Assembly (NCBI GenBank): GCA_944392695.1
Contig: CALXXN010000010.1
Coordinates: 16,402-80,401 of the forward strand
Direction: 5' to 3'
Length of the DNA: 64,000 nt
Source: an uncultured Spirochaetales bacterium
GTDB taxonomy: Bacteria > Spirochaetota > Spirochaetia > Sphaerochaetales > Sphaerochaetaceae
Shown here piece by piece: positions 46,276 to 56,071 of this stretch (position 1 is its first letter; each line of letters opens with the position of its first letter). Both the position numbers and the translations under genes were made by a program. The notes under the pieces were generated by a model. It had not been told where the DNA came from. It made no database searches and worked only from the letters and a program-made list of their open reading frames with translations.

Positions 46276-47427
46276 TCAGAAGAAGAGCGATGGATCCAGG
46301 CTGATGCCCCCCTGCTCGATCTGGAAGTAGAGCGTCGGACGGCTGAACCGGCTGTTGGTGCCAAGAGTGCCGATCTGGCTGCCAGCTTCAACACTGTCAC
46401 CAATGGCGGCTGAGACACTGTCGAGGAAGGCGTAGGTCGTCTTGTAGCCCTGCTCGTGCTGGATGACGAGGAAGCGGCCAGTAGAGGCGCTGTTGCCAGA
46501 ATCGACGACGACACCAGGGGCAGCTGCCAGGACAGGGCTTCCCGCCTCTGCTGTGACCAGTACGCCTTGGAGCTGGATATCATCAACCCTCTCACCAAAG
46601 GAGCTTGAGAGCCTTCCTGTGGCAATGGGCAGGCTGAATGTCACAGAGGTCGACTGGGGCAGCACGGCATCATCATCGTCATTGGAGGATGGGATGAAGA
46701 GCTCATCCCCAACCCTGATGTTCTCACTTGACAGTCCGTTGATGTCCATCAGCGTCCTCCAACCAAGCGAGGGGTCGAACTTCAATGCGATCGTCGAAAG
46801 CATGTCGCCATCCTGGACCGTGTAGAGCTGGCCATCCATGTTTGGGATGCGGAGGCGCACACCAGGAGTGACCGCGTTGAGGTCGCGTATGCGGTTGACC
46901 GAGGTCAGGGTCCCGACCTCGAGGCCATAGAGCTCAGCGATGGAGGACAGGTCCTCACCTTCCTGGACCGTATGTGAGATGTAGGCAAGGCGGCTGCCAT
47001 CCTCCCAGGCGGCAAGGTTACCAGCTCCTTCTATGGCAAGGGCCGTGGTCCTGGCGCTTGAAGGGCTGTTGCTGGCGCTAGTGGAGGTGGAAGGTGCTGG
47101 GCTTGTGTTCTCAACAGGGGCCACGACCTCAGGCTCCACTGGCCCATCATCCCGGGCTGGTGCTCCCACTGCCGGCTGGCTGAGCTGGCTTTCCAGGATC
47201 TCAGGTTCCTTGACGCTGACACTGAGCGGCGTCTGAGCTGGCGCTGGCGCTGTCTCCTCCTGGGGTGCTGGTGCCAGGATAAGGTAGACAAGGACTCCTA
47301 TCACAAGGACCAGGACGCAAAGGAGCGTGATCAAGGCAAGCCTACGCCCACCACCCTGGCGCCGGGGCTTCCTGTCAGGTCCCACCATGTCGTCGTAACT
47401 GTCTCTGCCCATTCTTGGATTTCCCAT
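46276..47427 (-). CDS. LysM and degenerate M23 (LytM) cell-wall protein
   Basis: 383 aa. Short cytoplasmic N-terminus, one membrane segment (RLALITLLCVLVLVIGVLVY), Pro/Ala/Ser-rich linker, then two LysM domains (HTVQEGEDLSSIAELYG...; YTVQDGDMLSTIALKFD...) and a C-terminal M23 domain (SFGERVDD to end). The zinc ligands of active M23 peptidases (H and D in HxGiD, and HxH) are replaced: the first segment reads LQGVLVT and the last TLYFQIEQGG. So it should be a non-catalytic EnvC/NlpD-like amidase regulator. Start 47427 is inferred from a promoter close by (ATG 47436 is also possible). Divergent from the PBP gene. Confidence 0.86.
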   Translation of the reverse strand: MGNPRMGRDSYDDMVGPDRKPRRQGGGRRLALITLLCVLVLVIGVLVYLILAPAPQEETAPAPAQTPLSVSVKEPEILESQLSQPAVGAPARDDGPVEPEVVAPVENTSPAPSTSTSASNSPSSARTTALAIEGAGNLAAWEDGSRLAYISHTVQEGEDLSSIAELYGLEVGTLTSVNRIRDLNAVTPGVRLRIPNMDGQLYTVQDGDMLSTIALKFDPSLGWRTLMDINGLSSENIRVGDELFIPSSNDDDDAVLPQSTSVTFSLPIATGRLSSSFGERVDDIQLQGVLVTAEAGSPVLAAAPGVVVDSGNSASTGRFLVIQHEQGYKTTYAFLDSVSAAIGDSVEAGSQIGTLGTNSRFSRPTLYFQIEQGGISLDPSLFF

Positions 47428-47444
47428 CCTTGACAACTATAATA
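47415..47444. promoter_or_regulatory. Shared divergent promoter of the PBP and LysM genes
   Basis: Plus strand: TTGGAT (47415-47420), 17 bp, TATAAT (47438-47443), ATG 9 nt later. Minus strand: TATTAT (47439-47444), ATG 47427 about 11 nt later. The two -10 elements overlap almost completely. Confidence 0.6.
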
Positions 47445-47452
47445 CAACACAA

Positions 47453-49114
47453 ATGAGTCAGGAATCCAGAAACAGGACCCCCATGGCCTTCCTCCTGGTC
47501 ATCGTGCTGATCTTCATCGTCTTCCTTGTCAGGATAGCATATATCATGATGGAGGGCAAAGAAGGCGCCAAGGACTACGACGACCCTGTCGTTGCTGAAG
47601 ACGTGATCCGTGGCACGATCCGTGACAGCGAGGGCCGCATCCTGGCAAGCCAGGTCAGCCAATGGGCCCTATACTTCCGCCTTACACAGATCGACGACAT
47701 GGAGGCCCTTGCCCAGCTCGTCTCCCCCTATATTGGAATGAGCGTCGATGAGATCCTCACGCAGGTCTCATCCTACAACACCTATGCCCTTGTCAGGCGG
47801 CGCATCGATGCCAGCACGGCCTCCGCCCTGCAGGCGGCAATCGATGAAGCCGGGGTGCAGGACCAGGTCGTGCTTGAGAAGCAGTCTGTCAGGAGCTATC
47901 CCTCGCTCTTCCATGCCGCCCAGATGATAGGATTCACCAATGCCGAGGGTGTGGGTTCAGAGGGGATCGAGTACAGCTATGACGACATCCTCTCCCCCTA
48001 CCCTGGACTTGATGAGGATGTGACCTATGGTGATGACATCAGCCTGACAGTAGACCTTGATGTCCAGTACCTTGTCGACGTACAGGTCCAGGAAGTCGCG
48101 ATCGAGCACTCGCCCAGCTATATCATGGCCATGGTCGCTGATGCACGCACAGGAGAGGTCCTTGCCGCCTCGTCCTGGCCTTGGTATGACCTGAACTGGT
48201 ACAACATCTCCTCTGATGAGGAGAGGCTGAACAGGAACGTCGCCTTCTCCTACGAGCCCGGCTCCGTCTTCAAGGTCTTCACCCTGGCGGCAGCCATGGA
48301 GGAAGGTGTGGATACCGATACCATCTTCTACTGCGATGGCAGTGAGGACTTCATGGTGAACGGATCAACCTTCACAATCAACTGCCACAGCCCCCATGGC
48401 CAGGTCGATGCCAGGCAGATGATAAGCAGAAGCTGCAATGGAGCCATCGCGAGCTGGGTGCTGCAGCTGTCTGATGAGACCTTCCTATCATACTTGAAGG
48501 ACTTCGGCTTCGGCGTAAGGCCTGATGTCAAGCTTGGTGCTGTCAGTGCTGGATGGATTGCCCCTGTTGGCAGCTGGAGCAACAGGACCAAGGCCACGAT
48601 GGCCTTTGGCCAGGAGCTGAACGTCACCGCGTTCCAGGTCGTGCAGGCGGCCACGGCAATCGCCAATGACGGGGTGCTGATGCCACTGCAGGTCATCGAC
48701 AGAATCGTGGACCATGATGGGAACATCGTGGAGGAGCCCCAGTCCCAGGGCCGCCAGGTGACAAGCCCTGCCACCGCTTCCGCCATACTCTCCTACATGG
48801 AGACGGCTGTGGAGGAAGGCACGGCACGCAAGGCCGCTGTAGATGGTGTGAGGGTTGCTGCGAAAACAGGGACAGCCCAGCTGATCAATGAAGAGACGGG
48901 GTCTTATGAAGATGGCCCCACCCTGGCATCGACACTTGCGATCGTGCCCGCTGATGACCCGCAGTACATCATTTACTTCGCAGTCTGCGCACCTACGGGA
49001 GGGACTGTCTGGGGAGAGGACATCGCCGCGCCTGCCGCAGGCAATGTCATCCGTGGCCTGGTCAGCCAGGGCAGGCTCCACAGCGCAGGCCAGAGGACGA
49101 TTCAACTCAACTGA
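47453..49114 (+). CDS. Class B penicillin-binding protein (FtsI/PBP3-like transpeptidase)
   Basis: 553-aa bitopic transpeptidase crosslinking peptidoglycan stems. Membrane anchor at residues 11-32, dimerisation domain from about 50, transpeptidase motifs SVFK (Ser271-Lys274), SCN (327-329) and KTG (471-473). There are no PASTA repeats. Its position next to a LytM-like gene suggests septal use; assignment as FtsI versus an elongation PBP2 is uncertain because no ftsI is seen in the dcw cluster. No SD: -10 TATAAT ends 9 nt before ATG, so the mRNA should be nearly leaderless. The 3' end overlaps the convergent flhF by 13 bp. Confidence 0.93.
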   Translation: MSQESRNRTPMAFLLVIVLIFIVFLVRIAYIMMEGKEGAKDYDDPVVAEDVIRGTIRDSEGRILASQVSQWALYFRLTQIDDMEALAQLVSPYIGMSVDEILTQVSSYNTYALVRRRIDASTASALQAAIDEAGVQDQVVLEKQSVRSYPSLFHAAQMIGFTNAEGVGSEGIEYSYDDILSPYPGLDEDVTYGDDISLTVDLDVQYLVDVQVQEVAIEHSPSYIMAMVADARTGEVLAASSWPWYDLNWYNISSDEERLNRNVAFSYEPGSVFKVFTLAAAMEEGVDTDTIFYCDGSEDFMVNGSTFTINCHSPHGQVDARQMISRSCNGAIASWVLQLSDETFLSYLKDFGFGVRPDVKLGAVSAGWIAPVGSWSNRTKATMAFGQELNVTAFQVVQAATAIANDGVLMPLQVIDRIVDHDGNIVEEPQSQGRQVTSPATASAILSYMETAVEEGTARKAAVDGVRVAAKTGTAQLINEETGSYEDGPTLASTLAIVPADDPQYIIYFAVCAPTGGTVWGEDIAAPAAGNVIRGLVSQGRLHSAGQRTIQLN

Positions 49115-50229
49115 CCGATCTGGCCGCTGAACGAATGGCCCAGGTTCCTCAAGTGCTCCATGATGGTCAGCGTCGAGGCCTTCTCGATGTCGTCAGGGAC
49201 CTCCTGGCCAGCTGTGCAGAAGGCGATTGGCGCACCAGATTCATGGGCGAAGCTGAGGAAGGCTCCTATGCTGCTGCTCTCATCCAGCTTTGTGACAATC
49301 AAGGAGGTGATCTTCCTGAAGGAGTTGTAGTGCTTCAGCTGGATCAACATGTCCTCGCACTTCATCACCGCAGGGGATACGAGCAGGAAGCTGGTGTCAC
49401 GCTCAGGAAAGAGCGACAAAAGGCCCCGGAGCTTGAGGTTCAGGGGGACATCGGCAGGACTCACGCCCATCGTATCGACCATCACCAGGTCGTAGGAAGC
49501 CAGCTTGTCCTGGGCGGTGAGGACCTCGTCCTCGTCCTTGACCAGGATGCATGGCATCGAGAAGGCATCTGCGAAGGCCTTGACCTGTTCGTAGGCACCC
49601 ACCCTGTAGCTGTCGAGTGTGATCACGGCCACAGAGCGTCCAACCCTCTGGTAGAGGGCTGCGACCTTGGCAAGCGTCGTCGTCTTGCCCGAGCCTGTCG
49701 GCCCTAGGAAGACCTGGTACTTCTTTGGATGGGCCTGGTTCTCATGGTCGATCTTCACCTCGCTGATGATCCGGTCGCAGAGTGCGAGGGCCACATCCCC
49801 TCCATCAGCGCTGAAGTCCTTGAGGACGGCATCACGCAGGGAAAGAGTGATGTTGTTGTCATCAAGCATGGAGGCAGCGGCCTCGAGCTGTGAGGAAACA
49901 CGTTGCTGGGCCTCAAGCTCCTTGCCTGGCAGCAAGGTGTCGAGGCGCTCGGCGGCGCTCAAGGCCTCGGGATCCGGGGTCTGGGCCTCCTTCTCGAACT
50001 CAGCCAGGTCCTGCTTGCTGACAGCGTCCTTCCCCTCTTCCGCCACCTTCCTGGCAGGAGTGGCGGAGAGGTAGAAGGTGATCTCACAGCGCTTACGGCG
50101 CTTTGTGAAAAGCCCACCGCCTGTGGAGTATTCACGCCTTGAATGGACGCGCACGGCATCCCCATAGCGCTTCTGGGCTTCCTGCAATGCCTTCTCGTAA
50201 GTGTCTGCTGTGATCGTATGGTATTCCAT
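49102..50229 (-). CDS. flhF: FlhF-like SRP GTPase
   Basis: 375 aa. N-terminal B-domain-like segment (MEYHTITADTYEKALQEAQK) typical of FlhF, charged linker, then NG domain with P-loop FLGPTGSGKTTTLAKV, DSYRVGAYEQVKAFA, VMVDTMGVSP and VTKLDESSSIGAFLS. FlhF positions polar flagella, but no flagellar gene is in the window. It is the last gene of the long operon, 6 bp after hslU. In flagellated spirochaetes hslVU leads into the flgB operon, so this may be a leftover of lost or moved flagellar genes. The DTMG switch differs from the usual DTAGR. Confidence 0.85.
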   Translation of the reverse strand: MEYHTITADTYEKALQEAQKRYGDAVRVHSRREYSTGGGLFTKRRKRCEITFYLSATPARKVAEEGKDAVSKQDLAEFEKEAQTPDPEALSAAERLDTLLPGKELEAQQRVSSQLEAAASMLDDNNITLSLRDAVLKDFSADGGDVALALCDRIISEVKIDHENQAHPKKYQVFLGPTGSGKTTTLAKVAALYQRVGRSVAVITLDSYRVGAYEQVKAFADAFSMPCILVKDEDEVLTAQDKLASYDLVMVDTMGVSPADVPLNLKLRGLLSLFPERDTSFLLVSPAVMKCEDMLIQLKHYNSFRKITSLIVTKLDESSSIGAFLSFAHESGAPIAFCTAGQEVPDDIEKASTLTIMEHLRNLGHSFSGQIGQLS

Positions 50230-50235
50230 AGGCCC

Positions 50236-51588
50236 TTACAAGATGTAGCGCGAAGCGTCCCTGCTCGAGGCGACCTCTCCAACCTGGCGGTCTACATAAC
50301 CACGGTCGATGACAACGGTCTGTCCACGCATCTGGTCGGCGTTGTAGCTGACCTCCTCGACGAGCTTCTCCATGATCGTGTGGAGGCGGCGCGCACCGAT
50401 GTTGTCAGTGTCGTTGTTGACTGACCAGGCGAGCTCTGCAATCCGGCGCAGGCCATCCTCTGTGAAGTCGAGCTTGACATCGTCCACACCCAGGAGGGCC
50501 TCATACTGCTTCGTCAGCGCATTGGCCGGCTCGGTCAGGATGCGGTAGAAGTCATCAGCCGTCAGGGCCTTGAGCTCGACACGGATCGGGAAGCGGCCCT
50601 GGAGTTCTGGAATCAGGTCGCTTGGCTTCGACATCGAGAAGGCGCCTGAGGCGATGAAGAGTATGTTGGTCGTATCGACAACACCCCACTTCGTATTGAC
50701 CTTTGTGCCTTCGACGATCGGAAGGATGTCGCGTTGGACACCCTCACGTGAGACATCAGCCCCGTTCGTGCGGCTGCCAGAGGCGATCTTGTCGATCTCA
50801 TCGATGAAGATGATGCCCATCTGCTCCGTCCTCTGGCGGGCCTCCTCGACAGCCTTGTCCTGGTCGACGACCTTGGCCATCTCCTCCTCACGGAAGATCT
50901 CGCGTGCCCTCTTGATCGAGACACGGCGGCGGCGTGGGCGCTGGAAGAGGGAGCTGATGTTGCTCATGGCATCCTGTATGTCATCCATCGAGCTGGGTGT
51001 GCCCATGAAACCAACCTCGACCTTGGGTCCACCCTGGCTGGTGATCTCCACCATCTTGTCATCGAAGACACCCTTGTGCAGGAGGTCGCGGAACTGCTCC
51101 CTCGTGCTATCCTCGGCGGAGATGACGGCGGTGTCGTTGTCACTCGACTTCTTCTCCGTGATTGTTGGCAGGAGGAGGTCCAAGAGGCGCTCATCGACCA
51201 GGCGGTCGACATCGCTGCTCTTCATCTCGGCCATCTCGGCTGAGACCATGTTGACAGCCATGGCCATCAGGTCCTTGACCATCGATTCGACATCGCGGCC
51301 CACATAGCCGACTTCGGTGAACTTCGTCGCCTCGACCTTCACGAAGGGTGCGTTGGCAAGCTTCGCGATACGCCTTGCAATCTCGGTCTTACCCACACCG
51401 GTTGGACCGATCATCATTATGTTCTTCGGGTTGACCTCCTCGCGGATCTCATCGGGGAGCTTCTTGCGGCGGCTGCGGTTGCGGATCGCGATCGCGACCA
51501 TCTTCTTCGCCTCCTCCTGTCCGATGACATACTTGTCAAGGGAAGCCACGATCTCGCTTGGATACATGTCGTCTAGTCTTTTCGCCAT
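50236..51588 (-). CDS. hslU: HslU ATPase subunit of the HslUV protease
   Basis: 450-aa AAA+ unfoldase that feeds HslV. Walker A MIGPTGVGKTEIARR near 60, Walker B IIFIDEIDKIAS near 260, pore-loop region GYVGRDVESMV, I-domain insertion between, and the C-terminal RYIL that docks on HslV. The start overlaps the hslV stop (TGATG). Confidence 0.96.
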   Translation of the reverse strand: MAKRLDDMYPSEIVASLDKYVIGQEEAKKMVAIAIRNRSRRKKLPDEIREEVNPKNIMMIGPTGVGKTEIARRIAKLANAPFVKVEATKFTEVGYVGRDVESMVKDLMAMAVNMVSAEMAEMKSSDVDRLVDERLLDLLLPTITEKKSSDNDTAVISAEDSTREQFRDLLHKGVFDDKMVEITSQGGPKVEVGFMGTPSSMDDIQDAMSNISSLFQRPRRRRVSIKRAREIFREEEMAKVVDQDKAVEEARQRTEQMGIIFIDEIDKIASGSRTNGADVSREGVQRDILPIVEGTKVNTKWGVVDTTNILFIASGAFSMSKPSDLIPELQGRFPIRVELKALTADDFYRILTEPANALTKQYEALLGVDDVKLDFTEDGLRRIAELAWSVNNDTDNIGARRLHTIMEKLVEEVSYNADQMRGQTVVIDRGYVDRQVGEVASSRDASRYIL

Positions 51589-52130
51589 CAGATGACCTCG
51601 CTTGTGATGTTGTCGTTCGTGTAGATGCAGATCGTCGATGCGATCTTGATCGAGCGGCGGGCGATCTCGAGCGCGTCGAGGTCGACACCGCTGTCCAGAT
51701 AGGCCTCGGCTGCTGATAGCGCGTAAAGGCCACCCGACCCGATCGCCATCACATCCCCATCAGGGGCGATGACGTCACCCACACCGGACAGGTAGAACAT
51801 GTCCTTCCCATCCGTCGCCATCATCATGGCATCCAACTTGCTGAGTGTCTTATCAGTACGCCACTGCTTGGCGAAGTCGATCGCAGCCCTTGTGAGATCG
51901 CCACCGACCGCCTCGAGCTTCTTCTCGAAAAGCTCATACAGCGTGACCGCGTCAGCCGTCGATCCGGCGAAGCCGATAACGACCTTGTCGTTGTAGATCC
52001 TCCTGAGCTTGCGTGCCGTCGCCTTCAGGACGCTGTTCTGCCCCTGGGTGACCTGGCCATCAGCGGCCATGGCGCAATGACCGTCCTTGCGGACGCAGAC
52101 GACTGTCGTGCCGTGTATGTCGATGCTCAT
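51588..52130 (-). CDS. hslV: HslV protease subunit
   Basis: 180-aa threonine protease of the HslUV complex. Processing at MSIDIHG/TTVVCVRKDG would expose the catalytic Thr; GSGGLYALSAA and TNDN near the C-terminus are family-typical. Its ATG overlaps the xer stop (ATGA), consistent with tight coupling. Confidence 0.96.
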   Translation of the reverse strand: MSIDIHGTTVVCVRKDGHCAMAADGQVTQGQNSVLKATARKLRRIYNDKVVIGFAGSTADAVTLYELFEKKLEAVGGDLTRAAIDFAKQWRTDKTLSKLDAMMMATDGKDMFYLSGVGDVIAPDGDVMAIGSGGLYALSAAEAYLDSGVDLDALEIARRSIKIASTICIYTNDNITSEVI

Positions 52131-53050
52131 TCCTGTTCCTCTCCTTTCGCATGGGGGTGGCTGGCCTCATAGACCTTGCGCAGCCCACTGCGTGACACAT
52201 GGGTGTATATCTGTGTCGTAGATATGCTCTCATGGCCAAGTAGCGACTGCACCATCCTTATGTCCGCACCCCTGTCCAACAGATGTGTCGCATAGCTGTG
52301 CCTGAGCGTATGAGGAGTGAACTCCTTCTGCCAGCCCAAGGCCTGCCTGGCTTCAGTAAAAATAATGTGGGCGCTTGAGAAGGGCAAGCGCTTTCCCCTT
52401 GTCGAGATGAAGAGCGCCTCCTCCCCAGCCCTCCCATTGGCCTCCAGCACGCTCTTGCGCAAGGCCAGGTAGCCATCAAGCTCCCTTATCGTCACAGGGG
52501 ACAGGAAGAGGAAGCGTTCCTTGCCTCCCTTGCCTGTGATCCTGATGCGCCTCTGGGAACGCTCAACGTCGCCCACATCGACAGAGAGGGCCTCGCTGAT
52601 CCTCGCACCGGTGTTGTAAAGGAAGAGGAAGAGGAAGTGGTCCCGCTCACCCTTGAAGCCATCATCGCTCCTGTAGGAGAGCAGCTGGCGCACCTCGTCC
52701 ACGCTCAACACGGAAGGAAGGTGGAAGGATGACTGGCTGACCGAGATCCCGCTGAAAGCATCCCCATCCGTCCAGCCACGCTTGTGGCAGAAGTCGAAGA
52801 AACCACGCACCGCGCTGACCTTGCGTTTCACGCTGGCCTCCCCCCAGTCCTGGCGCAGCAACCTGGCATAGGCCCTGGCATCATGTATGCCGAAGTCTTC
52901 GAGTTCCAAGCCCTGGCCGTCCATCCAGTCAAGGAGGTTTCCCAAGTCCGCGCTGTAGGCCTTCTGGCTGTTGACTGAGAGTTTCTTCTCCCCGTCCAGG
53001 TGCTTCATGTAGGCATCAAAGGCCTCACGTTTGTCCTTATGTTCCGCCAA
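52127..53050 (-). CDS. Tyrosine recombinase XerC/XerD (second copy)
   Basis: About 307 aa (the frame is open up to TTG 53113; exact start uncertain, as no SD is clear). N-terminal core-binding domain begins AFDAYMKHLDGEKKLSVNS. The catalytic set is complete: Arg in [36 protein letters not shown] with the nucleophilic Tyr. Together with the copy at 53794-54798 it may form the XerC/XerD heterotetramer resolving chromosome dimers at dif. It lies between the dprA-like gene and hslV, a conserved position. Confidence 0.9.
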   Translation of the reverse strand: MAEHKDKREAFDAYMKHLDGEKKLSVNSQKAYSADLGNLLDWMDGQGLELEDFGIHDARAYARLLRQDWGEASVKRKVSAVRGFFDFCHKRGWTDGDAFSGISVSQSSFHLPSVLSVDEVRQLLSYRSDDGFKGERDHFLFLFLYNTGARISEALSVDVGDVERSQRRIRITGKGGKERFLFLSPVTIRELDGYLALRKSVLEANGRAGEEALFISTRGKRLPFSSAHIIFTEARQALGWQKEFTPHTLRHSYATHLLDRGADIRMVQSLLGHESISTTQIYTHVSRSGLRKVYEASHPHAKGEEQE

Positions 53051-53807
53051 GTGGCAATACGGCGTAACGCCGCCCTCCAAAGCAATATTCCCCATCAGAG
53101 GCTTCAATGACAAGATGTCCAGGCATCATGGCACGTCCATGCATCCAGGCAAGAGGCCCCTCGACCAGCGGGGCGCCTTCATAGGCCAGGCGTCTCAGGC
53201 AGTCCTCCTGCAGGAAGGCGCTGTGAAGGCTCACCGAGCTACCTGCCATCAAGGCACCTTCCAAGGAAGGGATGAGATAGGGCTTGAGTCCGAACACGAC
53301 CAGGTGGCGCTTCAACATGCCAAGCGTCTTGTGGTAGAGCGCCGCCTCCTTGTCCAAAGGCTCGTTGGTGAAACCAGGCTGGAATGGAGACCAGGCAGCG
53401 CACCTGGCCGACAGCAGCCGGCACAGGCCCTGCCTCTTGCGCCTATCACACAAGGCCGCAGCCATGCCCTGCATCAGTATGAGTTCATAACGCCCTCCCC
53501 CATCATCAAGCCCCTGCCTCAGGGCCTTGTAGACAGGGCCGAAACCACACAGCATGACAGGAATGCGCTCAAGGGCCAGGGTGAGTGCGAAAGCCCATGC
53601 GGCAAGCACATCACCGCCCCCGACAGCGAAGAGGGCCGTGTCGGCCGCAAGGGCCTCTCCCAGCACTGATACCACATCAGGGGAGCCTGGTGAGTCTATG
53701 AAGGGGTATTCAACATCACCTCGTTCAACGAAACCGACATGGGCATTCCATGCATCCTCATATGCCTTGGAATAGTTGCACACCGGGATAAGGTCATTCT
53801 TCCTCAT
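53037..53807 (-). CDS. DprA/Smf-like Rossmann protein (divergent)
   Basis: 256 aa. Weak resemblance to the DprA Rossmann core (VGGGDVLAAWAFALTLA, PVMLCGFGP, GLKPYLIPSLEGALMAG) in the slot where spirochaetes and firmicutes carry dprA ahead of topA/xer/hslVU. The canonical SGLAxGID and RNRxIA motifs are not recognisable. DprA loads RecA on incoming single-stranded DNA; whether this one can is doubtful. Start 53807 overlaps the end of the first xer gene by 14 bp, and its 3' end overlaps the second. topA is absent here. Confidence 0.45.
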   Translation of the reverse strand: MRKNDLIPVCNYSKAYEDAWNAHVGFVERGDVEYPFIDSPGSPDVVSVLGEALAADTALFAVGGGDVLAAWAFALTLALERIPVMLCGFGPVYKALRQGLDDGGGRYELILMQGMAAALCDRRKRQGLCRLLSARCAAWSPFQPGFTNEPLDKEAALYHKTLGMLKRHLVVFGLKPYLIPSLEGALMAGSSVSLHSAFLQEDCLRRLAYEGAPLVEGPLAWMHGRAMMPGHLVIEASDGEYCFGGRRYAVLPLGGT

Positions 53808-54798
53808 GACTATCTATATGCTTGAAAGAGCCAGCCTGTACCATTTCATCATCAGAAAGTGGTGAATATCGGTCGAAAGCCTCCAGCATGTCGGATGTGT
53901 CGAGGTGGGTGTAGATCTGTGTCGTCTTGATATCGCTATGGCCCAAGAGGAGCTGGACCTCCCTTATGTTCGCCCCTCCCTTGAGCATGTGTGTCGCATA
54001 GCTGTGCCGCAGGGTGTGGACCGTGGCTTCAATGCCAAGCTGGCCGACCAAGGCATGGTAGCGCTTGTGCATGGCCTGGCGTGTGAGCTTCACACCCCGG
54101 CGTCCCAGGAAGAGGGCATCGGCCTCCTCCCTGTCCTTCTGGGTGCGCCGTGCGGCTGAGGAGCGCATGGATGCCAAGGCGGGGCGTGTCGTGTCGAGGT
54201 AGACCGCCATGACGCGGCGTGCGACCTCTCCAACGAATACAAGACGTTCCTTACGCCTCTTGCCGAAGACAAGCAGGGTCCCCGCCTCCCTGTCATAGGA
54301 TGAAAGCGTCAGGCCCACCGCCTCACTGATCCTGAGGCCGCAGGAATAGACAAGTTCGAAAAAGGCATGGTCACGCTGGAACAGCAGGTCGTCCTGGGAA
54401 AGCTCATCCAGCCGGGCCATGATGGTGTCGACATCCTCGACTGAGAGCACATGTGGCAGCGTCACCCTTGCCTTGGGCTTCTCAAGGAGCTTGGCGGCGT
54501 TGTCAGGCCTGATGCCCTCCCTCACCGCGAAGTTGAAGAGGGAACGCAACGAGGATTCCATACGTCCCACCGTGCGTGGGCTCAGGTCCCTGTCACGGTA
54601 GGCGATGTAGTCATCAAGACCTGACAAGGTCACCGAGGAAAGATCAAGGCCACGCCCCTCCATCCAGGCCAGGAGGAAACCCGCCTCCCTGAGGTAGGCT
54701 TCCCTGGTCGCACTTGAGAGCATGGCCTCGTTCTCGAGGTAGTCAGCATAATCCGCCAGGAGGAGCCTGTCCTCCGGCGTCAGCTCACTTCCTTCCAT
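53794..54798 (-). CDS. Tyrosine recombinase XerC/XerD (first copy)
   Basis: 334 aa. Start 54798 is set by GAGGAGGAAG just upstream; the open frame extends another 111 codons inside ftsZ but that is a shadow. Catalytic residues intact: [36 protein letters not shown]. An insertion rich in Arg/Ser ([20 protein letters not shown]) lies between strands of the catalytic domain. It overlaps the 3' end of ftsZ by 14 bp. Acting with the second copy is inferred. Confidence 0.92.
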   Translation of the reverse strand: MEGSELTPEDRLLLADYADYLENEAMLSSATREAYLREAGFLLAWMEGRGLDLSSVTLSGLDDYIAYRDRDLSPRTVGRMESSLRSLFNFAVREGIRPDNAAKLLEKPKARVTLPHVLSVEDVDTIMARLDELSQDDLLFQRDHAFFELVYSCGLRISEAVGLTLSSYDREAGTLLVFGKRRKERLVFVGEVARRVMAVYLDTTRPALASMRSSAARRTQKDREEADALFLGRRGVKLTRQAMHKRYHALVGQLGIEATVHTLRHSYATHMLKGGANIREVQLLLGHSDIKTTQIYTHLDTSDMLEAFDRYSPLSDDEMVQAGSFKHIDSHEEE

Positions 54799-56062
54799 CT
54801 TCCTCCTCGTGGCGGTAGCGCATGACGGCAGGAATCGAATAGTCGTTACCTGCGCTGCGCTTGCCAAGCTGCTGCTGGAGGTCCTGCCAGCGGTTGACTG
54901 TGATCGACTCGGCATCCGTCGGTGCCGGACGCTGAGGAGCGGCAGGCTGGGGTGCCGGCTGTGGCTGGGCCTGGGCTGCTGGGGAGATGTGGTCCTGGTG
55001 GACCTCCTCACGCGGCGTGGCGGTGAAGCGCCTTGGAGCGGTGGCTCCAGCTTCAGCCTCACCCTCACCTCCTGTGACCTCCTTGTTCTCAAACCCGGTG
55101 GCGACCACAGTGACCTTGATCCTGTCGCCAAGGTCAGGGTTGAAGGCCTGGCCTGCGATGATCAGGGCATCCTCAGCGCAGTTCTCAGTGATCAACTCCA
55201 CGACATCCTGGTACTCCTGCAGTGTCAGGTTGTCAGAACCCGCCAGGTTGACCAGCACGCTCTTGGCACCATCAATCGAGGCGTTCTCGAGAAGAGGATT
55301 GCTGATCGCCTCACGTGCGGCATCAACAGCCCTGTTGGCACCTTCACCAAAGCCAATGCCCATCAAGGCATCACCCTTGCCCTTCATGACCGTCTTGACA
55401 TCTGCGAAGTCGATGTTGATCTCACCGGGTTCGGTGATCAGTTCGCTTATACCTTGGACGCCCTGGTAGAGGACGTCATCAGCAATCAAGAAGGCCTGCT
55501 TGATCGGCGTGTTGTTCTCCACGACCTTCAGGAGGTACTGGTTGGGGATCAGGATCAGGGTGTCGACCTGCTTGCGCAGCTTCTCGATGCCCTGCTGGGC
55601 CAGGACGAACTTCTTGCGGCCCTCAAAGGCGAAGGGCGTCGTGACAACGGCGACCGTCAAGGCACCAAGCCCCTTGGCGATCTCTGCGACGACAGGAGCG
55701 GCACCTGTGCCTGTACCACCACCCATGCCTGCGGCGATGAAGACCATGTCGGTGTTCTCAAGCTCGGCCTTGATCTCCTCCTTGCTCTCCTGGGCAGCCT
55801 TCTCACCGATCTCGGGCTGGCCACCGGCTCCAAGACCACCGGTCAGCTCCTTTCCTATGGCGATGCGGGTCTGGGCGTTGGAACGCTGCAGTGCCTGCAC
55901 ATCAGTGTTGAGAGCGACGAATGAGACCTTCTTCAGTCCGGATGCGATCATCCGGTTGACAGCGTTGCCACCTGCACCACCGACACCGACGACCTTGATG
56001 ATGGTCGGAGTCGCCTGCTCACCGGTCGATGTGTCCTCAATGTCGAAAATTCCGAATCCCAT
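54785..56062 (-). CDS. ftsZ: Cell division protein FtsZ
   Basis: 425-aa tubulin-like GTPase forming the Z ring. [15 protein letters not shown] near 28, tubulin signature [10 protein letters not shown] near 112, T7-loop region [12 protein letters not shown] Pro/Ala/Gln-rich linker follows about residue 330, and the conserved C-terminal peptide [14 protein letters not shown] ends the protein. Lies 9 bp after ftsA. Confidence 0.98.
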   Translation of the reverse strand: MGFGIFDIEDTSTGEQATPTIIKVVGVGGAGGNAVNRMIASGLKKVSFVALNTDVQALQRSNAQTRIAIGKELTGGLGAGGQPEIGEKAAQESKEEIKAELENTDMVFIAAGMGGGTGTGAAPVVAEIAKGLGALTVAVVTTPFAFEGRKKFVLAQQGIEKLRKQVDTLILIPNQYLLKVVENNTPIKQAFLIADDVLYQGVQGISELITEPGEINIDFADVKTVMKGKGDALMGIGFGEGANRAVDAAREAISNPLLENASIDGAKSVLVNLAGSDNLTLQEYQDVVELITENCAEDALIIAGQAFNPDLGDRIKVTVVATGFENKEVTGGEGEAEAGATAPRRFTATPREEVHQDHISPAAQAQPQPAPQPAAPQRPAPTDAESITVNRWQDLQQQLGKRSAGNDYSIPAVMRYRHEEEDGRK

Positions 56063-56071
56063 TTCTATCTC

